Shown piece after piece: positions 1 to 13,722 of a DNA stretch of 38,631 nucleotides; the stretch's first letter is position 1, and the number at the start of each line of letters is the position of its first letter. A model generated the notes under the pieces. The model was not told the origin of the DNA and searched no databases. It saw only the letters and a list, made by a program, of their open reading frames with translations. The position numbers and the translations under genes were made by a program. Source of the stretch: an uncultured Bacteroidota bacterium (GTDB taxonomy: Bacteria > Bacteroidota > Bacteroidia > Bacteroidales > UBA12481); contig CAIXHD010000573.1 of the NCBI GenBank assembly GCA_903919065.1, positions 1 to 38,631 on the forward strand, given 5' to 3'.

Positions 1-162
1 ATTATTGCTCACAGGCTTTCCACCATCCAGAATGCTGACCAGATCTTTGTGGTCAAGGAGGGTAAAATAGCTGAACAGGGGACGCATGCTGAACTATTGA
101 AATTAGACGGAGAATATCGCTATCTGTTTGAACTTCAAAACCATGGAATCCAACAAACCTAA
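1..162 (+). CDS. ABC transporter ATP-binding/permease protein, C-terminal end only
   Basis: The window opens inside this gene; frame 1 reads through to a TAA at 160-162. The 53 visible residues start [18 protein letters not shown], which holds the H-loop (switch) histidine of ABC ATPases, followed by the usual ending of exporter-type nucleotide-binding domains ([19 protein letters not shown]). In the family this wording is typical of fused permease-ATPase half-transporters of the MsbA/lipid-exporter kind, but the membrane part and the Walker motifs lie outside the window, so the substrate cannot be told. The next gene starts inside its last 20 bases, which suggests co-transcription. The ABC ATPase assignment is secure; the exporter subtype is inference. 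Confidence 0.9.
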   Translation: MIAHRLSTIQNADQIFVVKEGKIAEQGTHAELLKLDGEYRYLFELQNHGIQQT

Positions 163-829
163 CAGAAGCTCGATCAGCATCAGTAATGAAATTGCCGTTC
201 TGTTTCCTGAGATAGTCATTGGCTTTTTGGAAGCTAAAATAGAGAACAGTCCGGGCCATCAAGAGCTCTGGAGACTTCTGACCGACAGATGCGATGAAAT
301 TTCCGCCACTATGGATGAGGAAAGTATCCGTCAGGTTGAAGGCATTAGTGCAGGTAAACAAGCATACAGGCATCTTGGCAAAGACCCCAACCGTTACCGG
401 CTCTCCGCTGAAGCTTTGATGAGAAGGGCAGCCAAAGGGAAAGGACTGTATTCAATTACATCTGCGGTAGATTCATTGAATCTGGTATCTCTTAAAACAG
501 GAATCACGATCGGGGGATTCGATGCTGATCAAGTCGAAGGCGACATTGAGCTGGGAATAGGTATTCAGGGCGAGGAATTTATTGCTATCGGCCGGGGACC
601 GTTAAATGTGGAAAGGCTTCCCGTATACCGCGATCAGGCCGGAGCCATCGGCAACCCGACATCAGACAGCGAAAGAACCCAAATTACCTTGCAGACAGAG
701 CACATTTTAATGCTGATAACCGGTTTTTATGGCACGAAAGGAATCGACCTTGTATTTGAACAGTTAATATCCTTATTATCTGATTACTGCGAATGCAAAC
801 AACATATTACCGGATTCATAAGAAATTGA
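143..829 (+). CDS. B3/B4 tRNA-binding domain protein
   Basis: This 228-residue cytoplasmic protein has no signal peptide. Its middle (about residues 70-190) resembles the stand-alone B3/B4 domain found in the beta subunit of phenylalanyl-tRNA synthetase: [20 protein letters not shown], then [23 protein letters not shown] and [12 protein letters not shown]. Stand-alone copies are common in bacteria and are thought to bind tRNA or help editing, but their role is poorly known. I take ATG 143 (MESNKP); an in-frame TTG lies at 128. It overlaps the ABC gene by 20 bases, and its TGA overlaps the next possible ATG (TGATG, 827-831), so it is probably translationally coupled on both sides. Family call fairly sure; function not. 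Confidence 0.75.
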   Translation: MESNKPNRSSISISNEIAVLFPEIVIGFLEAKIENSPGHQELWRLLTDRCDEISATMDEESIRQVEGISAGKQAYRHLGKDPNRYRLSAEALMRRAAKGKGLYSITSAVDSLNLVSLKTGITIGGFDADQVEGDIELGIGIQGEEFIAIGRGPLNVERLPVYRDQAGAIGNPTSDSERTQITLQTEHILMLITGFYGTKGIDLVFEQLISLLSDYCECKQHITGFIRN

Positions 830-2181
830 TGATTATGAAGTCAAAAGTTCTGATAGCCCTTATTGCCTTGAAAATCTTTTTTGGGTGCCATATCTCAGGA
901 GCCCAGGAAGTCAAGAGTTTCCCATTTGATCCGCTGGTAACCTTAAAAGCCTGGAATTATGACAAGCTGATAAAAACCATGGGCAGCGGAGAAGAGATTA
1001 TCAGTAAGATTAACAATCAGGACTATGTTTCCGGGCTTCGCTACAAGGCGGATCTTCTTGGAATACAGGGTACGCTTGAATATACTTTCACTCAGGATAG
1101 TATTTCCAGTTTTCATTTCAGGTTCCTTCATACAGCGAGAGTTGTGAATGCCGACCATTCCGACAGGAGAACCCGAGATCGTTCAGCGAGCCGTGAATCG
1201 GAACTTGCAATACAAAAGCTGGATTCACTGCAAAAGCTGGATTCTATTAGCCGGGACTCGGTGATTAAGGGTATAACCGGCATAATGGGTGAGCCTTTCA
1301 GTAATGGTCCAACCCCAGTCACAGAAAAAACTGCCAGACATTCTGCTATCTGGATAAACAATGGCTTTTCGTGCCAATACAAGGATTACGTTGATTACAG
1401 TGAAATAGCATTTTCCCTACCCTATGTGCCTTTATGGCTGGTCGGGGAATTCAGCATTCCTAATAAAACCCAAATCATAAGCAAAAGGAATATAAAGACT
1501 AAAAAGATTAGCTGTACAGCGAGTCTGATGGGTTTTACATCCAGTGCGCCAAGAATTACCTATGCTGATTTCTTTCTTTTTATGGAATATTCAGGGGGAC
1601 AGAAATTCCTCGTCAGCATTCCAAAAAATCCTATGGATTATATGTATAATCAGCGATGGGTTGAGTTTTGCACCAGGCAAATGTTTCATATAAGCATTCC
1701 GGAGAATTCCATCGGATATCTCTCTTCAATGTCATTTGAAGACTGTGATGGTGACGCTGTTCCTGAGGTCTGGATTCAGGTTCGCGGAGATAAGCAGGGA
1801 AATCAGTCACGGCATCTTTTGTATTCCATTCAATTCAAGGAGCCGAACCTCATATTCGATACTGACGACCTTATCCCGACCGAAATCAGTTTTTTGAGTA
1901 GCTCACAGATTCTTGTTTCATGGCCTGACGGGGCCTCCAGGGAGATCACATTACCCAAGCCCCTTAATATTCCTTCTAAAGCCCAAAAGATTCATCCGAA
2001 AGGACTTAAATATCTTAAAACAACAAAACTCAATAGTGATGGGAGTGCCAATTTCATCGGAGGAATTGAATTGCGCTTGTCTCCCGAATCACCAGTATTA
2101 GGAATTTTGGAAATCACCTTTAAACACACCCCTGGTGCTTGGGAAACTGACCAGATTATTTTTGTGCCACAGAATAAGTAA
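829..2181 (+). CDS. exported protein of unknown function
   Basis: This protein of about 450 residues is not one I recognise. It starts with a hydrophobic signal sequence (MKSKVLIALIALKIFFGCHI); cleavage could be by signal peptidase I after SGA, or FFGC could act as a weak lipobox. The mature part has a charged, repeat-like stretch around residues 105-145 (SRESELAIQ, then two KLDS units), which may be a coiled or flexible linker, and an acidic FEDCDGDAVPEVW segment near residue 305 that resembles a calcium-binding or FG-GAP-like loop. The start is either ATG 829, which overlaps the previous stop as TGATG, or ATG 835. It lies between the B3/B4 gene and a GIN-domain lipoprotein on the same strand, so a cell-envelope role is plausible but unproven. 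Confidence 0.7.
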   Translation: MIMKSKVLIALIALKIFFGCHISGAQEVKSFPFDPLVTLKAWNYDKLIKTMGSGEEIISKINNQDYVSGLRYKADLLGIQGTLEYTFTQDSISSFHFRFLHTARVVNADHSDRRTRDRSASRESELAIQKLDSLQKLDSISRDSVIKGITGIMGEPFSNGPTPVTEKTARHSAIWINNGFSCQYKDYVDYSEIAFSLPYVPLWLVGEFSIPNKTQIISKRNIKTKKISCTASLMGFTSSAPRITYADFFLFMEYSGGQKFLVSIPKNPMDYMYNQRWVEFCTRQMFHISIPENSIGYLSSMSFEDCDGDAVPEVWIQVRGDKQGNQSRHLLYSIQFKEPNLIFDTDDLIPTEISFLSSSQILVSWPDGASREITLPKPLNIPSKAQKIHPKGLKYLKTTKLNSDGSANFIGGIELRLSPESPVLGILEITFKHTPGAWETDQIIFVPQNK

Positions 2182-2245
2182 TTCTTGTAACAAGATGTGT
2201 CATCATGCGTCTTATGACCAGGCAAACACTTAAACCATCGTTAAC

Positions 2246-2965
2246 ATGAAACTTACAAATTTTTCAGCAGGAATTGCTTTTATATTATTGCTGACAGCAG
2301 GCTGCATGGAGAACGGACAGTTCGGCATCCGTGGTGAGGGTCCCGTGGTAGAAAGAAAAGTTGATATCGGCACCATCAGAGGGATTTCCCTTCCTGGTTC
2401 AGCTAAACTTTTTCTGACACAGGGATCGGTTCAGGAAGTTCGGATTGAAGGGCAGGAGAATATCATTAACAACCTTAATTTGAAGGTTTCCGGCGAAATA
2501 TGGCATATTGACAATAAAAAATCGGTATGGCAAAGTGAACCCCTTAAGATTTACATTACTCTTGAAACCCTTAAATTGATTGATATTTCAGGATCGGGCG
2601 AAGTTGAATACGTGAACCATTTCTCCGATCAGAATGATCTTGAGGTTCGTATTTCCGGGTCAGGAGAAATAAAGCTCGATTTAGATTCCAAAGACATAAG
2701 TGCGAATATAACCGGCTCTGGCGACCTGTTCCTCAAAGGCTCAGCAAGGGATCTTGATTTTCGTATTTCGGGATCTGGCGGTATCAGCGGCTTCGAACTT
2801 AAAGCTCAGAATGCAGATGTCAGGATCACCGGTTCCGGAGGCATGGAACTCAACCTGCAGGAGCGCCTGAATGCCCATATCAGTGGAAGCGGAAGTGTTC
2901 GGTATGAAGGCAGTCCAAAAGTTGACACCTCGATCACTGGCAGCGGGAGTGTTCGCTCACGTTAG
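2246..2965 (+). CDS. GIN-domain (DUF2807) lipoprotein
   Basis: This 239-residue envelope lipoprotein has a signal sequence ending in LTAGC, with Cys20 as the likely lipidated residue. The rest is a head GIN domain (DUF2807) of the type common in Bacteroidota: it opens GISLPGSAKLFLTQG and then repeats the motif I(S/T)GSG seven times at roughly 15-25 residue spacing (ISGSGEVEY, ISGSGEIKL, ITGSGDLFL, ISGSGGISG, ITGSGGMEL, ISGSGSVRY, ITGSGSVRS). The regular spacing suggests a beta-solenoid with one GSG turn per rung, and the protein ends right on the last rung. The family has been called a putative adhesin head, but no function is established. It lies 64 bases after the previous gene and 4 bases before the HD gene. 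Confidence 0.88.
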   Translation: MKLTNFSAGIAFILLLTAGCMENGQFGIRGEGPVVERKVDIGTIRGISLPGSAKLFLTQGSVQEVRIEGQENIINNLNLKVSGEIWHIDNKKSVWQSEPLKIYITLETLKLIDISGSGEVEYVNHFSDQNDLEVRISGSGEIKLDLDSKDISANITGSGDLFLKGSARDLDFRISGSGGISGFELKAQNADVRITGSGGMELNLQERLNAHISGSGSVRYEGSPKVDTSITGSGSVRSR

Positions 2966-2969
2966 CATT

Positions 2970-3490
2970 ATGGAAATCAACCTGATTATTACAAAATTTT
3001 ACCCTTCTGACAGCCTGGCTTATCATGTTTTACTAACTCATAGCATGGCCGTGGCAAGAAAGGCTGTTGATCTGGCTCTTAATTTGAACCTCAGTAATAA
3101 GGAGGTGGAATTTATCACGGAAGCTGCATTGCTTCATGACATTGGCATCATTTACACCTCGGCTCCGCAAATTGGGTGCTTTGGTGATCTCCCGTATATA
3201 TGCCATGGATATAAAGGTCATGACCTCCTGATTTCGGAAGGATTACCACTTCATGCATTAGTTTGTGAGCGGCATACCGGAACCGGACTAACTTTGAATG
3301 ACATTGACGGATTTGGTGGACTTTTACCCCGGAGGCCTATGGAACCGATATCTCTTCCGGAAAAACTGATCACCTATTGCGACAAATTTTTCTCAAAAGA
3401 CCTGACAAAGCTTGAAGAAGAGAAGTCTTTTGAATCAGCTTTGGCTGGAATACTCAAGTACGGAGAAGATAAAGGGAATATATTCAGAGA

Positions 3491-3515
<25 letters not shown>
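2970..3515 (+). CDS. HD-domain phosphohydrolase
   Basis: This 181-residue soluble protein has the HD signature: His24 in THSMAVA, the paired His56-Asp57 in LLHDIGII, and later histidines in HGYKGH and CERHTGTG, as expected for a metal-dependent phosphohydrolase. The family acts on nucleotides or phosphate esters; the substrate cannot be read from sequence. I start it at ATG 2970 (MEINLIIT), just after the GIN gene's stop at 2963-2965. An open frame extends further upstream, but that part only overlaps the GIN coding region and does not look like protein. Its last 25 bases overlap the Nudix gene, so the two are probably translated together, which hints at a shared role in nucleotide or phosphate-ester clean-up (inference). 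Confidence 0.85.
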
Positions 3516-7188
<3,673 letters not shown>

Positions 7189-8202
7189 TTACCTGGTTTT
7201 AACAGGAGTGAGACCAACGGTTTTTATCAGGAAAGATTCAGTGGCTGTGTATACTTTCATCCAATTCGGATTGGTAAGATCGCAACCGATCACATGAGCT
7301 CCGGCATCAGGAAATGCAACAGATACTTTCTTATCGGAAGCAGTTCCGAGCTTTTCGTACATCCAAAGGATCTTTGGAACGCTTACCGTATTGTCCTGAT
7401 GTTCCTTGTCCTTATAATAATATCCAACAAATACAGGCTGCGTAACCTTTTTGAACACACTGGGTTTCATAGTTTTTACAACCAGTTTCTGAAGATATAC
7501 CACCGCTTCCACACGGTATTTATTGTTCCAGAAAGGATCAGTTTTCGGGTCTTCAGCAAGTATCCTGTATTTTCCACCCGATATCATTCTTCCGAGCTGA
7601 AGTCCAAATGGCCCACCCAATAAAAAGCTGGCCTTATTGGCAATCCTGACATTTGGGGAATAGAGTATTACTGCAGCAACAATATCCGGATAGTCAGCAG
7701 CCATTTGCAAGGCCAGCGTTCCACCCGTGGATGTTCCCATGAGAATTACCTTTTTTCCGAGAGCCTTTGCAATTACCAAAGCCTCTTTGGCAGAATTCCA
7801 TAGATTATCCGGAGTCATATTTAACAATGGATCAGGGGAGATCAGTCCATGTTCTGCCAGACGCGGGATATAGGTATTCATGCCGAAAGCCTTGCCAAGA
7901 TTTACATGGGTTGGATTTCCTTCTTCAGGAGATGCAGAAAATCCGTGAAGGTAAAGAAGACAATATGGGGTTTGCTCTCTTGTATTTTCATTGAAATAAA
8001 TTACCTGTGAGATATTACCCGGCTTAATATTGGGAACAGCGAGTTCCTTAAGTATAACATATCTTCCTGCTTCTGAGCAAGTGACAGAAATAACAGGGAG
8101 GTCCTTGGTTAAATGGACCTTTGACTGTGCAGGTCCGGCCATGATGGTCATTGTTAAAACCATCAGGATTCCGGCGGTCAGTAATAGTCTTTTGTTTTTC
8201 AT
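7189..8202 (-). CDS. exported alpha/beta hydrolase
   Basis: This 337-residue protein has an N-terminal signal sequence (KRLLLTAGILMVLTMTIMAG), so it probably acts in the periplasm. It shows the alpha/beta-hydrolase fold: oxyanion-hole region LLYLHGFSASPEEG, nucleophile elbow GTSTGG with Ser158, and a likely catalytic histidine at His303 in DAGAHVIG. The fold covers esterases, lipases and acyl hydrolases, and I cannot choose. It sits just upstream of the beta-galactosidase gene on the same strand, so removal of acyl groups from sugars is one plausible job (inference). No promoter match is visible in the 27-base gap upstream, so it may be read from the LutA-like gene. Confidence 0.85.
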   Translation of the reverse strand: MKNKRLLLTAGILMVLTMTIMAGPAQSKVHLTKDLPVISVTCSEAGRYVILKELAVPNIKPGNISQVIYFNENTREQTPYCLLYLHGFSASPEEGNPTHVNLGKAFGMNTYIPRLAEHGLISPDPLLNMTPDNLWNSAKEALVIAKALGKKVILMGTSTGGTLALQMAADYPDIVAAVILYSPNVRIANKASFLLGGPFGLQLGRMISGGKYRILAEDPKTDPFWNNKYRVEAVVYLQKLVVKTMKPSVFKKVTQPVFVGYYYKDKEHQDNTVSVPKILWMYEKLGTASDKKVSVAFPDAGAHVIGCDLTNPNWMKVYTATESFLIKTVGLTPVKTR

Positions 8203-8229
8203 AGTTAGGTTATCAGTTTTCCATTTTTT

Positions 8230-8967
8230 CTAATGAAATAATACCCCCTGATCAGAAGTTGCAAGGATATCGGCAATATGAAGGCATCGAATACCAAGAT
8301 GCTGTTTCCGGATATAAGAATCAAGATGCATAAGACACGACATTTCCGTTGAAACTATATATTCAGCACCTGTTGACAGGGCATTTTCAACCTTTTGTTG
8401 TGCCATAGCGGTTGAAATGGGTTCATGTTTTATGGAGAAAGTTCCGCCAAATCCGCAGCACGTATCGGTATCAGGCATTTCGAGGAGTTCCAGTCCCCTA
8501 ACTTTCTCAAGCAGTGCCCGGGGTTCGCTCCTGATGCCGTATTCACGAAGAGCTGCACAGGAATCATGGTAGGTTACCTTTGCCCTGAACCGGGCACCTA
8601 CATCTTTCACCTGCAAAACATTAACCAGAAAATCAGTAAATTCATAAATCTGGGAACGCAGTCTGTTATATTGGTTCAGGTATATGGTACCTTTCAGAAG
8701 TCCGGCATAATAATTCTTAACGTACCCGGCACAGGAAGCTGAGGGACAAACAATTGGCCGGGAAGCGCTGAAATCGTCGATAAATTTATTAGCCAGATCT
8801 CTGGCTATATCCCAATGTCCGGCATTGTAAGCGGCCTGACCGCAACAGGTTTGTTCCGGATTATAAAACACTGTACACCCAACATTTTCCAGTACACGAT
8901 GAACATTCCAACCAGTATCAGGATAAAGCTGGTCCACAAAACAAGGCATGAAGAGATCGACTTCCAT
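8230..8967 (-). CDS. LutA/GlpC-like CCG-domain (Fe-S)-binding protein
   Basis: This 245-residue cytoplasmic protein has two CCG domains. The first runs from MPCFVDQLYP to QTCCGQAAYNAG and CPSASCAGYV; the second has YHDSCAALREYG, TCCGFGGTFS and the final STEMSCLMH. Such proteins bind iron-sulfur clusters and serve as subunits of lactate (LutA/LldE) or glycolate oxidation complexes or of HdrB-like enzymes. Length and layout match LutA. Its usual partners LutB and LutC are absent from the window, which is odd. It follows metF by 60 bases on the same strand, so it could be the last gene of the methionine operon or start from its own promoter. The family call is firm; the lactate role is only inference. 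Confidence 0.85.
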   Translation of the reverse strand: MEVDLFMPCFVDQLYPDTGWNVHRVLENVGCTVFYNPEQTCCGQAAYNAGHWDIARDLANKFIDDFSASRPIVCPSASCAGYVKNYYAGLLKGTIYLNQYNRLRSQIYEFTDFLVNVLQVKDVGARFRAKVTYHDSCAALREYGIRSEPRALLEKVRGLELLEMPDTDTCCGFGGTFSIKHEPISTAMAQQKVENALSTGAEYIVSTEMSCLMHLDSYIRKQHLGIRCLHIADILATSDQGVLFH

Positions 8968-9027
8968 AATGGGATAAAAGTATCGAAAACAAGACGATTT
9001 CCGTCAAGGAGAGGCAAATATGACTCT

Positions 9028-9981
9028 CTATAAAATTGCTTCGGCTATTTTTCTGATATTATCAGCACGCCCCATGGTAAAGAAGTGGATAATGGGCACT
9101 CCGGAGGCGATCAGCTCCTTGGATTGCTGAATGGCCCATTCAATGCCCACCTGCCTTACTTCATCATTATTTTTACACTTATCCATTTCTCTGGAAAGTT
9201 CAGCAGGAATATCGACTTTGAAGGTTTGGGGCAGAATATTCAGGTGACGTTTTATAGACACAGGCTTAATCCCAGGAATTATGGGTACTTTGATTCCTGC
9301 ATTGCGGCATGCCTCCACAAAGCTGAAAAACTTGCTGTTATCGAAAAACATCTGGGTAACAACATATTCGGCACCTGCCTCAATTTTTGCTTTCAGATGA
9401 GCCAGGTCGCTCTCAAAATTTGGCGCCTCGATGTGTTTTTCAGGATAAGCTGCGACTCCGGGCGAGAAATCCAGTGGCTCCGGATTTTCCAGATCATCTT
9501 CCAGATATTTGCCCTTATTCAAATCAACCACCTGCTTGAGCAGGTCGATGGCATGAACATGCCCGTTTCTGGTCGACAAAAACCTACCAGTCAATGGATT
9601 GGCATCACCCCTGACAATTAAAATATTATGAATTCCCAGATAATGCAGATCAATAAGTGCATCTTCCGTTTCTTCCTTTGAGAAACCGCCGCAAATAAGG
9701 TGTGGAACCACATCAACCCGATACCGGTTTTGTATAGCGGCAGAGATTGCTACAGTACCCGGCCTTTTCCTGACCACCTTTGGTTCCAGCAATCCATCGG
9801 GTCTTTCTTTAAGATCGACTTCGGCCTGATGATAGGTTATATTGATGTATGGAGGTTTAAACTCCATCAATGGATCCAGTGTATCATAAATAGTATGAAT
9901 ACTTGATCCTTTTGTCGGCGGAAGTATTTCAAAAGAAAATTTCGGCCCTTTCAATTTCTCAATGTGTTCGGTTACTTTCAT
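9028..9981 (-). CDS. metF: methylenetetrahydrofolate reductase
   Basis: This 317-residue TIM-barrel flavoprotein reduces 5,10-methylene-THF to 5-methyl-THF, the methyl donor used by MetH. Family marks are [11 protein letters not shown] near the start (the conserved glutamate region), [10 protein letters not shown], the GDANP motif in [12 protein letters not shown], and [18 protein letters not shown]. The length is usual for the bacterial enzyme. Its ATG overlaps the metH stop (ATGA), so the two are translationally coupled, which fits supply of methyl-THF directly to methionine synthase. It precedes the LutA-like gene by 60 bases. Confidence 0.96.
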   Translation of the reverse strand: MKVTEHIEKLKGPKFSFEILPPTKGSSIHTIYDTLDPLMEFKPPYINITYHQAEVDLKERPDGLLEPKVVRKRPGTVAISAAIQNRYRVDVVPHLICGGFSKEETEDALIDLHYLGIHNILIVRGDANPLTGRFLSTRNGHVHAIDLLKQVVDLNKGKYLEDDLENPEPLDFSPGVAAYPEKHIEAPNFESDLAHLKAKIEAGAEYVVTQMFFDNSKFFSFVEACRNAGIKVPIIPGIKPVSIKRHLNILPQTFKVDIPAELSREMDKCKNNDEVRQVGIEWAIQQSKELIASGVPIIHFFTMGRADNIRKIAEAIL

Positions 9982-12900
9982 TTATAATTCAAATGAGTTG
10001 ACATTTGCTTCTCGGCATGGAGAACAGATATTCCCCTGCGCCTTGCATAATCGTTGATCTGGTCCTCGCCGATTCGTCCAACCTGGAAGTATCGCGATTC
10101 AGGGTGTGCAAAATATAGACCGGCAACTGACGCTCCGGGATGCATAGCCAAGGTTTCGGTAAGTACGATGCCAGTGCGTTTTTCTGGATCCAGGATTTTG
10201 AACAGGGTAAGCTTATCCTCATGGTCAGGGCAACTTGGATAGCCAATTGCAGGACGGATTCCGCTATAGGCCTCTTTAAGCAGCTCTTCCGTTTTAAGGT
10301 TTTCCCCGGGTGAATGTCCCCATATTTCTTTTCTTACCTCTTTATGAAGAAATTCCGCGAATGCTTCGGCAAGGCGATCCGCAAGCACCTTGATCATGAG
10401 AGATCGGTAATCGTCATTCTCTTCAGCGAATTCCCTGCTTTTTTCATCACAGCCAATTCCGGCGGTTGCTGCAAACAAACCCACAAAATCCTTATGCCCC
10501 AGTTTCTCGGGTGCAACAAAATCAGAGAGGCAAAGATTCGGTTCTCCTGCTTCCTTAACTTCCTGATTACGTAAGAAATAGAATCGTTCCAACTCCCGGG
10601 CAGGATCTTCATGATCATATACGATTATATCCTCCTGATCGGAATTTGCCGGCAAAATACCAACTATTCCATTTGCCTTCAACCATTTATGCTCAACTAT
10701 ATCCTTAAGCATCTCTTCAGCATCAGCAATCAAACTTTTTGCCTCTGTACCTTTAAGCGGATCTTCAAGAATTGCAGGGTACCTCCCGCGAATATCCCAG
10801 GTATAAAGGAAGAACGACCAATCTATATAAGGGATAAGTTTTTCGATTGGATAATCAAAGAATTCAATGAATCCCTGATGATTGGGTTGAATGATACCTG
10901 CTCCACCCTCCCAATTCAACTTAAATGCATTTTCTCTGGCTTTTGCCAATGAAACATGACCTTTTGCATGATCACGGCCTGCGTATTCTATTCTGATTTT
11001 ATCATAATCGGCCTTGATCTCCAATTTCCTGGCCTCGCCACGTTCTTCGGAAAGCAGATTGCTTGCAACGCCCACTACTCTGGAAGCATCTCTCACATGT
11101 ACGACAGGACCGTTATAAAAAGGATCAATCCTCAGTGCAGTATGTAATTCAGAGGTCGTTGCGCCACCAATAAGAAGTGGAATATGAAGTCCGGCTTTCT
11201 TCATTTCTCCGGCAACATAAGCCATTTCTTCCAATGATGGTGTGATCAGTCCGCTGAGGCCGATCATGGATGCTTTTTCCCGAATCGCGGTATCAATGAT
11301 TTTCTCGGCAGGAACCATTACGCCAAGGTCAATTACCTCATAATTATTGCATTGGAGGATGACACCAACAATGTTTTTACCAATATCATGAACATCTCCT
11401 TTAACAGTGGCAAGTACAACTTTACCAGCATTTCCTGTGCCCGTACCGTTAAGCTTCTGGGCTTCGATAAAAGGGGTAAGATAAGCGACCGCCTTTTTCA
11501 TTACCCTTGCGCTTTTGATGACCTGAGGGAGGAACATTTTTCCTGAACCAAAGCGGTCACCGACGACACCCATGCCCTCCATGAGCGGCTGTTCAATTAC
11601 CTCAAGGGCGAGCTGGAATAAATGCCTGGCCTCTTCAACATCCTCCTCTATATAATCAGCAATACCGGCAACCATGGAATGTATCAGCCTGTCCTTAACA
11701 GGAAGTGACCGCCAATCTTCCACGTGCCCCACACTTTTTTTATCTGTTTCACCCGTTCTCTCGGCATAGGCAAGCAACCTGTCGGTGGCATCCTTTCTTC
11801 GGTACATCACCACATCCTCAGCAAGCTTCAGTAAGGCAGGATCAACCTCATCATACACCTGAAGCATGGAAGGATTTACAATGCCGACATCCATACCAGC
11901 ACGAATGGCATGGTAAAGAAAAACAGCATGCATGGCCTGGCGGATATTCTCACGCCCGCGAAAGGCGAATGACAAGTTACTCACGCCTCCGGAAACCTTA
12001 ACTCCAGGAAGATTTTGTTTTATCCAGCGAGTTGCCTCAATGTAATTTAGTCCGTAACGGTTATGTTCTTCCATACCGGTAGCTAAAGCCAGTACGTTTG
12101 GATCGATGATAATATCTTCAGGTGGAAATCCGGCCTTGTTTACCAGCAAATCGTAAGAGCGGCGGGCGATTTCTATCTTTCTTTCAACGGTGTCAGCCTG
12201 GCCGGCCTCATCAAAAAGCATAACTATTACGGCAGCTCCAAAACGACGCAGAAACTCTGCCTGCTCAAGAAAGATTTCTTCACCGGCTTTCAGGCTTATT
12301 GAGTTTACCACCGTCTTTCCCTGTGTATTCTTCAAACCCTCCTGAATGGCAGAGAATCTTGATGAATCAATCATAACCGGAACCCTGGCTATGTCAGGAT
12401 CTGTGGCCACCATACGCAGAAATCTTCCCATTGCCTCCGGTGCATCAAGAAGCGGATCATCCATGCAAACATCTATCATCATGGCGCCACCTTCAATCTG
12501 TTCCTTGGCAACACTTAGTGCTTCCTCGAATTTTGATTCACGGATAAGCCGTGCGAATTGTTTCGACCCTGCAACATTGGTACGTTCACCAATATTGATA
12601 AAATTAGATTCAGGGCGGATAACCAGCGGCTCTAATCCGGAAAAAACCGTGGGATTCTGTAGGGGAGGACCCATGAGTCCTCCCACTTCTGTAATGGGAG
12701 GACACACGGGTCCTCCCCTACGCGCATTAATTTTATCGGCAACCCCGGCGATGGCACGAATATGATCAGGGGTTGTTCCGCAGCATCCTCCGATGAGGTT
12801 TACCAAACCTTCCTCCAAAAATATTCTGATCCAATCAGCCATTTCACTTGCAGATTGGGTATAATCACCAAGTTCATTCGGAAGTCCGGCGTTGGGATGT

Positions 12901-13721
12901 GCTGAGGTAAAGATCGGATTGCCATCTCTGGTTTTCCTTCCATTTGTTAAACGTTTCAGCTCCCTCAGATATGGAAGCAGCTCCTTCGCTCCCAGAGCAC
13001 AATTTATCCCTATTATCAGTGGATTTGCATGCAATACGGAGTAAAAGAAAGCCTCAAGGGTTTGCCCCGAGAGGGTCCTGCCACTTGCATCTGTGATAGT
13101 CACAGAAATTACGATCGGCCACTCCTCGCCCCGGGTCCTGAATTCCTCCTGCAAACCATAAATTGCTGCTTTGGCATTCAGAGTATCAAATATCGTTTCG
13201 ATAAGAAATCCATCCACGCCACCATCCAGTAAGGCAGCAGCCTGTTGCTGGTAAGCTTCAGCAAGCTGATCGAAAGTTATATTACGAAATCCTGGATCAT
13301 CCACCTTTGGCGACATGGAAGCGGTGCGATTGGTAGGTCCGATGGCACCTAAAACAAATGCTTTATCGCCGGCAGCCCTACGAGCAATTTTCGCAGCCTC
13401 CAGATTAATCTGATATACCAGGTGACCCGTATGATAATCTGCCTGTGAAATTGAATTGGCATTAAAGGTGTTGGTCTCAATAACCCTGGCCCCTGCCGCA
13501 ATATACTGGCAGTGAATATCATAAATATAATCAGGTCGGGATAAATTCAGGAGGTCATGATTACCTTTTAATAACTGGGGATGATCGGTAAGCTCTCCCG
13601 ACCGGTAATCTGATTCTGTTAAACGAAGTTTCTGAACCATAGTGCCCATAGCACCATCCAGAATAAGTATTTCGGACGATAAAGCCTCAGATAATCGTTT
13701 ATATGCAGGATTTTTTATCAT
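9978..13721 (-). CDS. metH: cobalamin-dependent methionine synthase
   Basis: This protein of about 1247 residues makes methionine from homocysteine and methyl-THF through methylcobalamin. All four modules are present: the homocysteine domain ([10 protein letters not shown]; zinc cysteines in GINCALG and GGCCGT), the pterin domain from [13 protein letters not shown], the cobalamin cap and binding domain with GDVHDIGKN (His778 is the lower cobalt ligand), and the reactivation domain with [12 protein letters not shown] for AdoMet. I start it at ATG 13721 ([10 protein letters not shown]), one base after the hom stop; an in-frame ATG at 13757 lies inside hom. Between the first two domains is an unusual Gly/Pro-rich stretch of about 21 residues encoded by a DNA palindrome (see the repeat entry). 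The enzyme looks intact despite it. Confidence 0.96.
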   Translation of the reverse strand: MIKNPAYKRLSEALSSEILILDGAMGTMVQKLRLTESDYRSGELTDHPQLLKGNHDLLNLSRPDYIYDIHCQYIAAGARVIETNTFNANSISQADYHTGHLVYQINLEAAKIARRAAGDKAFVLGAIGPTNRTASMSPKVDDPGFRNITFDQLAEAYQQQAAALLDGGVDGFLIETIFDTLNAKAAIYGLQEEFRTRGEEWPIVISVTITDASGRTLSGQTLEAFFYSVLHANPLIIGINCALGAKELLPYLRELKRLTNGRKTRDGNPIFTSAHPNAGLPNELGDYTQSASEMADWIRIFLEEGLVNLIGGCCGTTPDHIRAIAGVADKINARRGGPVCPPITEVGGLMGPPLQNPTVFSGLEPLVIRPESNFINIGERTNVAGSKQFARLIRESKFEEALSVAKEQIEGGAMMIDVCMDDPLLDAPEAMGRFLRMVATDPDIARVPVMIDSSRFSAIQEGLKNTQGKTVVNSISLKAGEEIFLEQAEFLRRFGAAVIVMLFDEAGQADTVERKIEIARRSYDLLVNKAGFPPEDIIIDPNVLALATGMEEHNRYGLNYIEATRWIKQNLPGVKVSGGVSNLSFAFRGRENIRQAMHAVFLYHAIRAGMDVGIVNPSMLQVYDEVDPALLKLAEDVVMYRRKDATDRLLAYAERTGETDKKSVGHVEDWRSLPVKDRLIHSMVAGIADYIEEDVEEARHLFQLALEVIEQPLMEGMGVVGDRFGSGKMFLPQVIKSARVMKKAVAYLTPFIEAQKLNGTGTGNAGKVVLATVKGDVHDIGKNIVGVILQCNNYEVIDLGVMVPAEKIIDTAIREKASMIGLSGLITPSLEEMAYVAGEMKKAGLHIPLLIGGATTSELHTALRIDPFYNGPVVHVRDASRVVGVASNLLSEERGEARKLEIKADYDKIRIEYAGRDHAKGHVSLAKARENAFKLNWEGGAGIIQPNHQGFIEFFDYPIEKLIPYIDWSFFLYTWDIRGRYPAILEDPLKGTEAKSLIADAEEMLKDIVEHKWLKANGIVGILPANSDQEDIIVYDHEDPARELERFYFLRNQEVKEAGEPNLCLSDFVAPEKLGHKDFVGLFAATAGIGCDEKSREFAEENDDYRSLMIKVLADRLAEAFAEFLHKEVRKEIWGHSPGENLKTEELLKEAYSGIRPAIGYPSCPDHEDKLTLFKILDPEKRTGIVLTETLAMHPGASVAGLYFAHPESRYFQVGRIGEDQINDYARRRGISVLHAEKQMSTHLNYK
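12659..12721. repeat. nested palindrome inserted in frame in metH
   Basis: This is a 63-bp DNA palindrome. The outer arms are a perfect 14-bp match (GTAGGGGAGGACCC at 12659-12672 against GGGTCCTCCCCTAC at 12708-12721). Inside them a second perfect 9-bp stem (GTCCTCCCA 12677-12685, TGGGAGGAC 12695-12703) closes a 9-base loop. The core GGGAGGAC therefore occurs four times in alternating orientation. The length is exactly 21 codons and keeps the frame open; in MetH it encodes [13 protein letters not shown] and then LMGPPLQ, in the linker between the homocysteine and pterin domains. That linker normally runs straight into SGLEPL. It looks like a small mobile palindromic element tolerated in a loop, as Rickettsia palindromic elements are (analogy only). 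Confidence 0.8.
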
Positions 13722-13722
13722 A

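Noticed and set aside
2871-2969. N-terminal extension of the HD protein
   Set aside because: It overlaps the GIN-domain coding sequence in another frame and has no conserved content; ATG 2970 follows the GIN stop.
10611-10952. Several long plus-strand ORFs inside metH (for example 10611-10952, 11705-12001, 12346-12765)
   Set aside because: They are reverse frames of conserved MetH domains and show no start context or family match.
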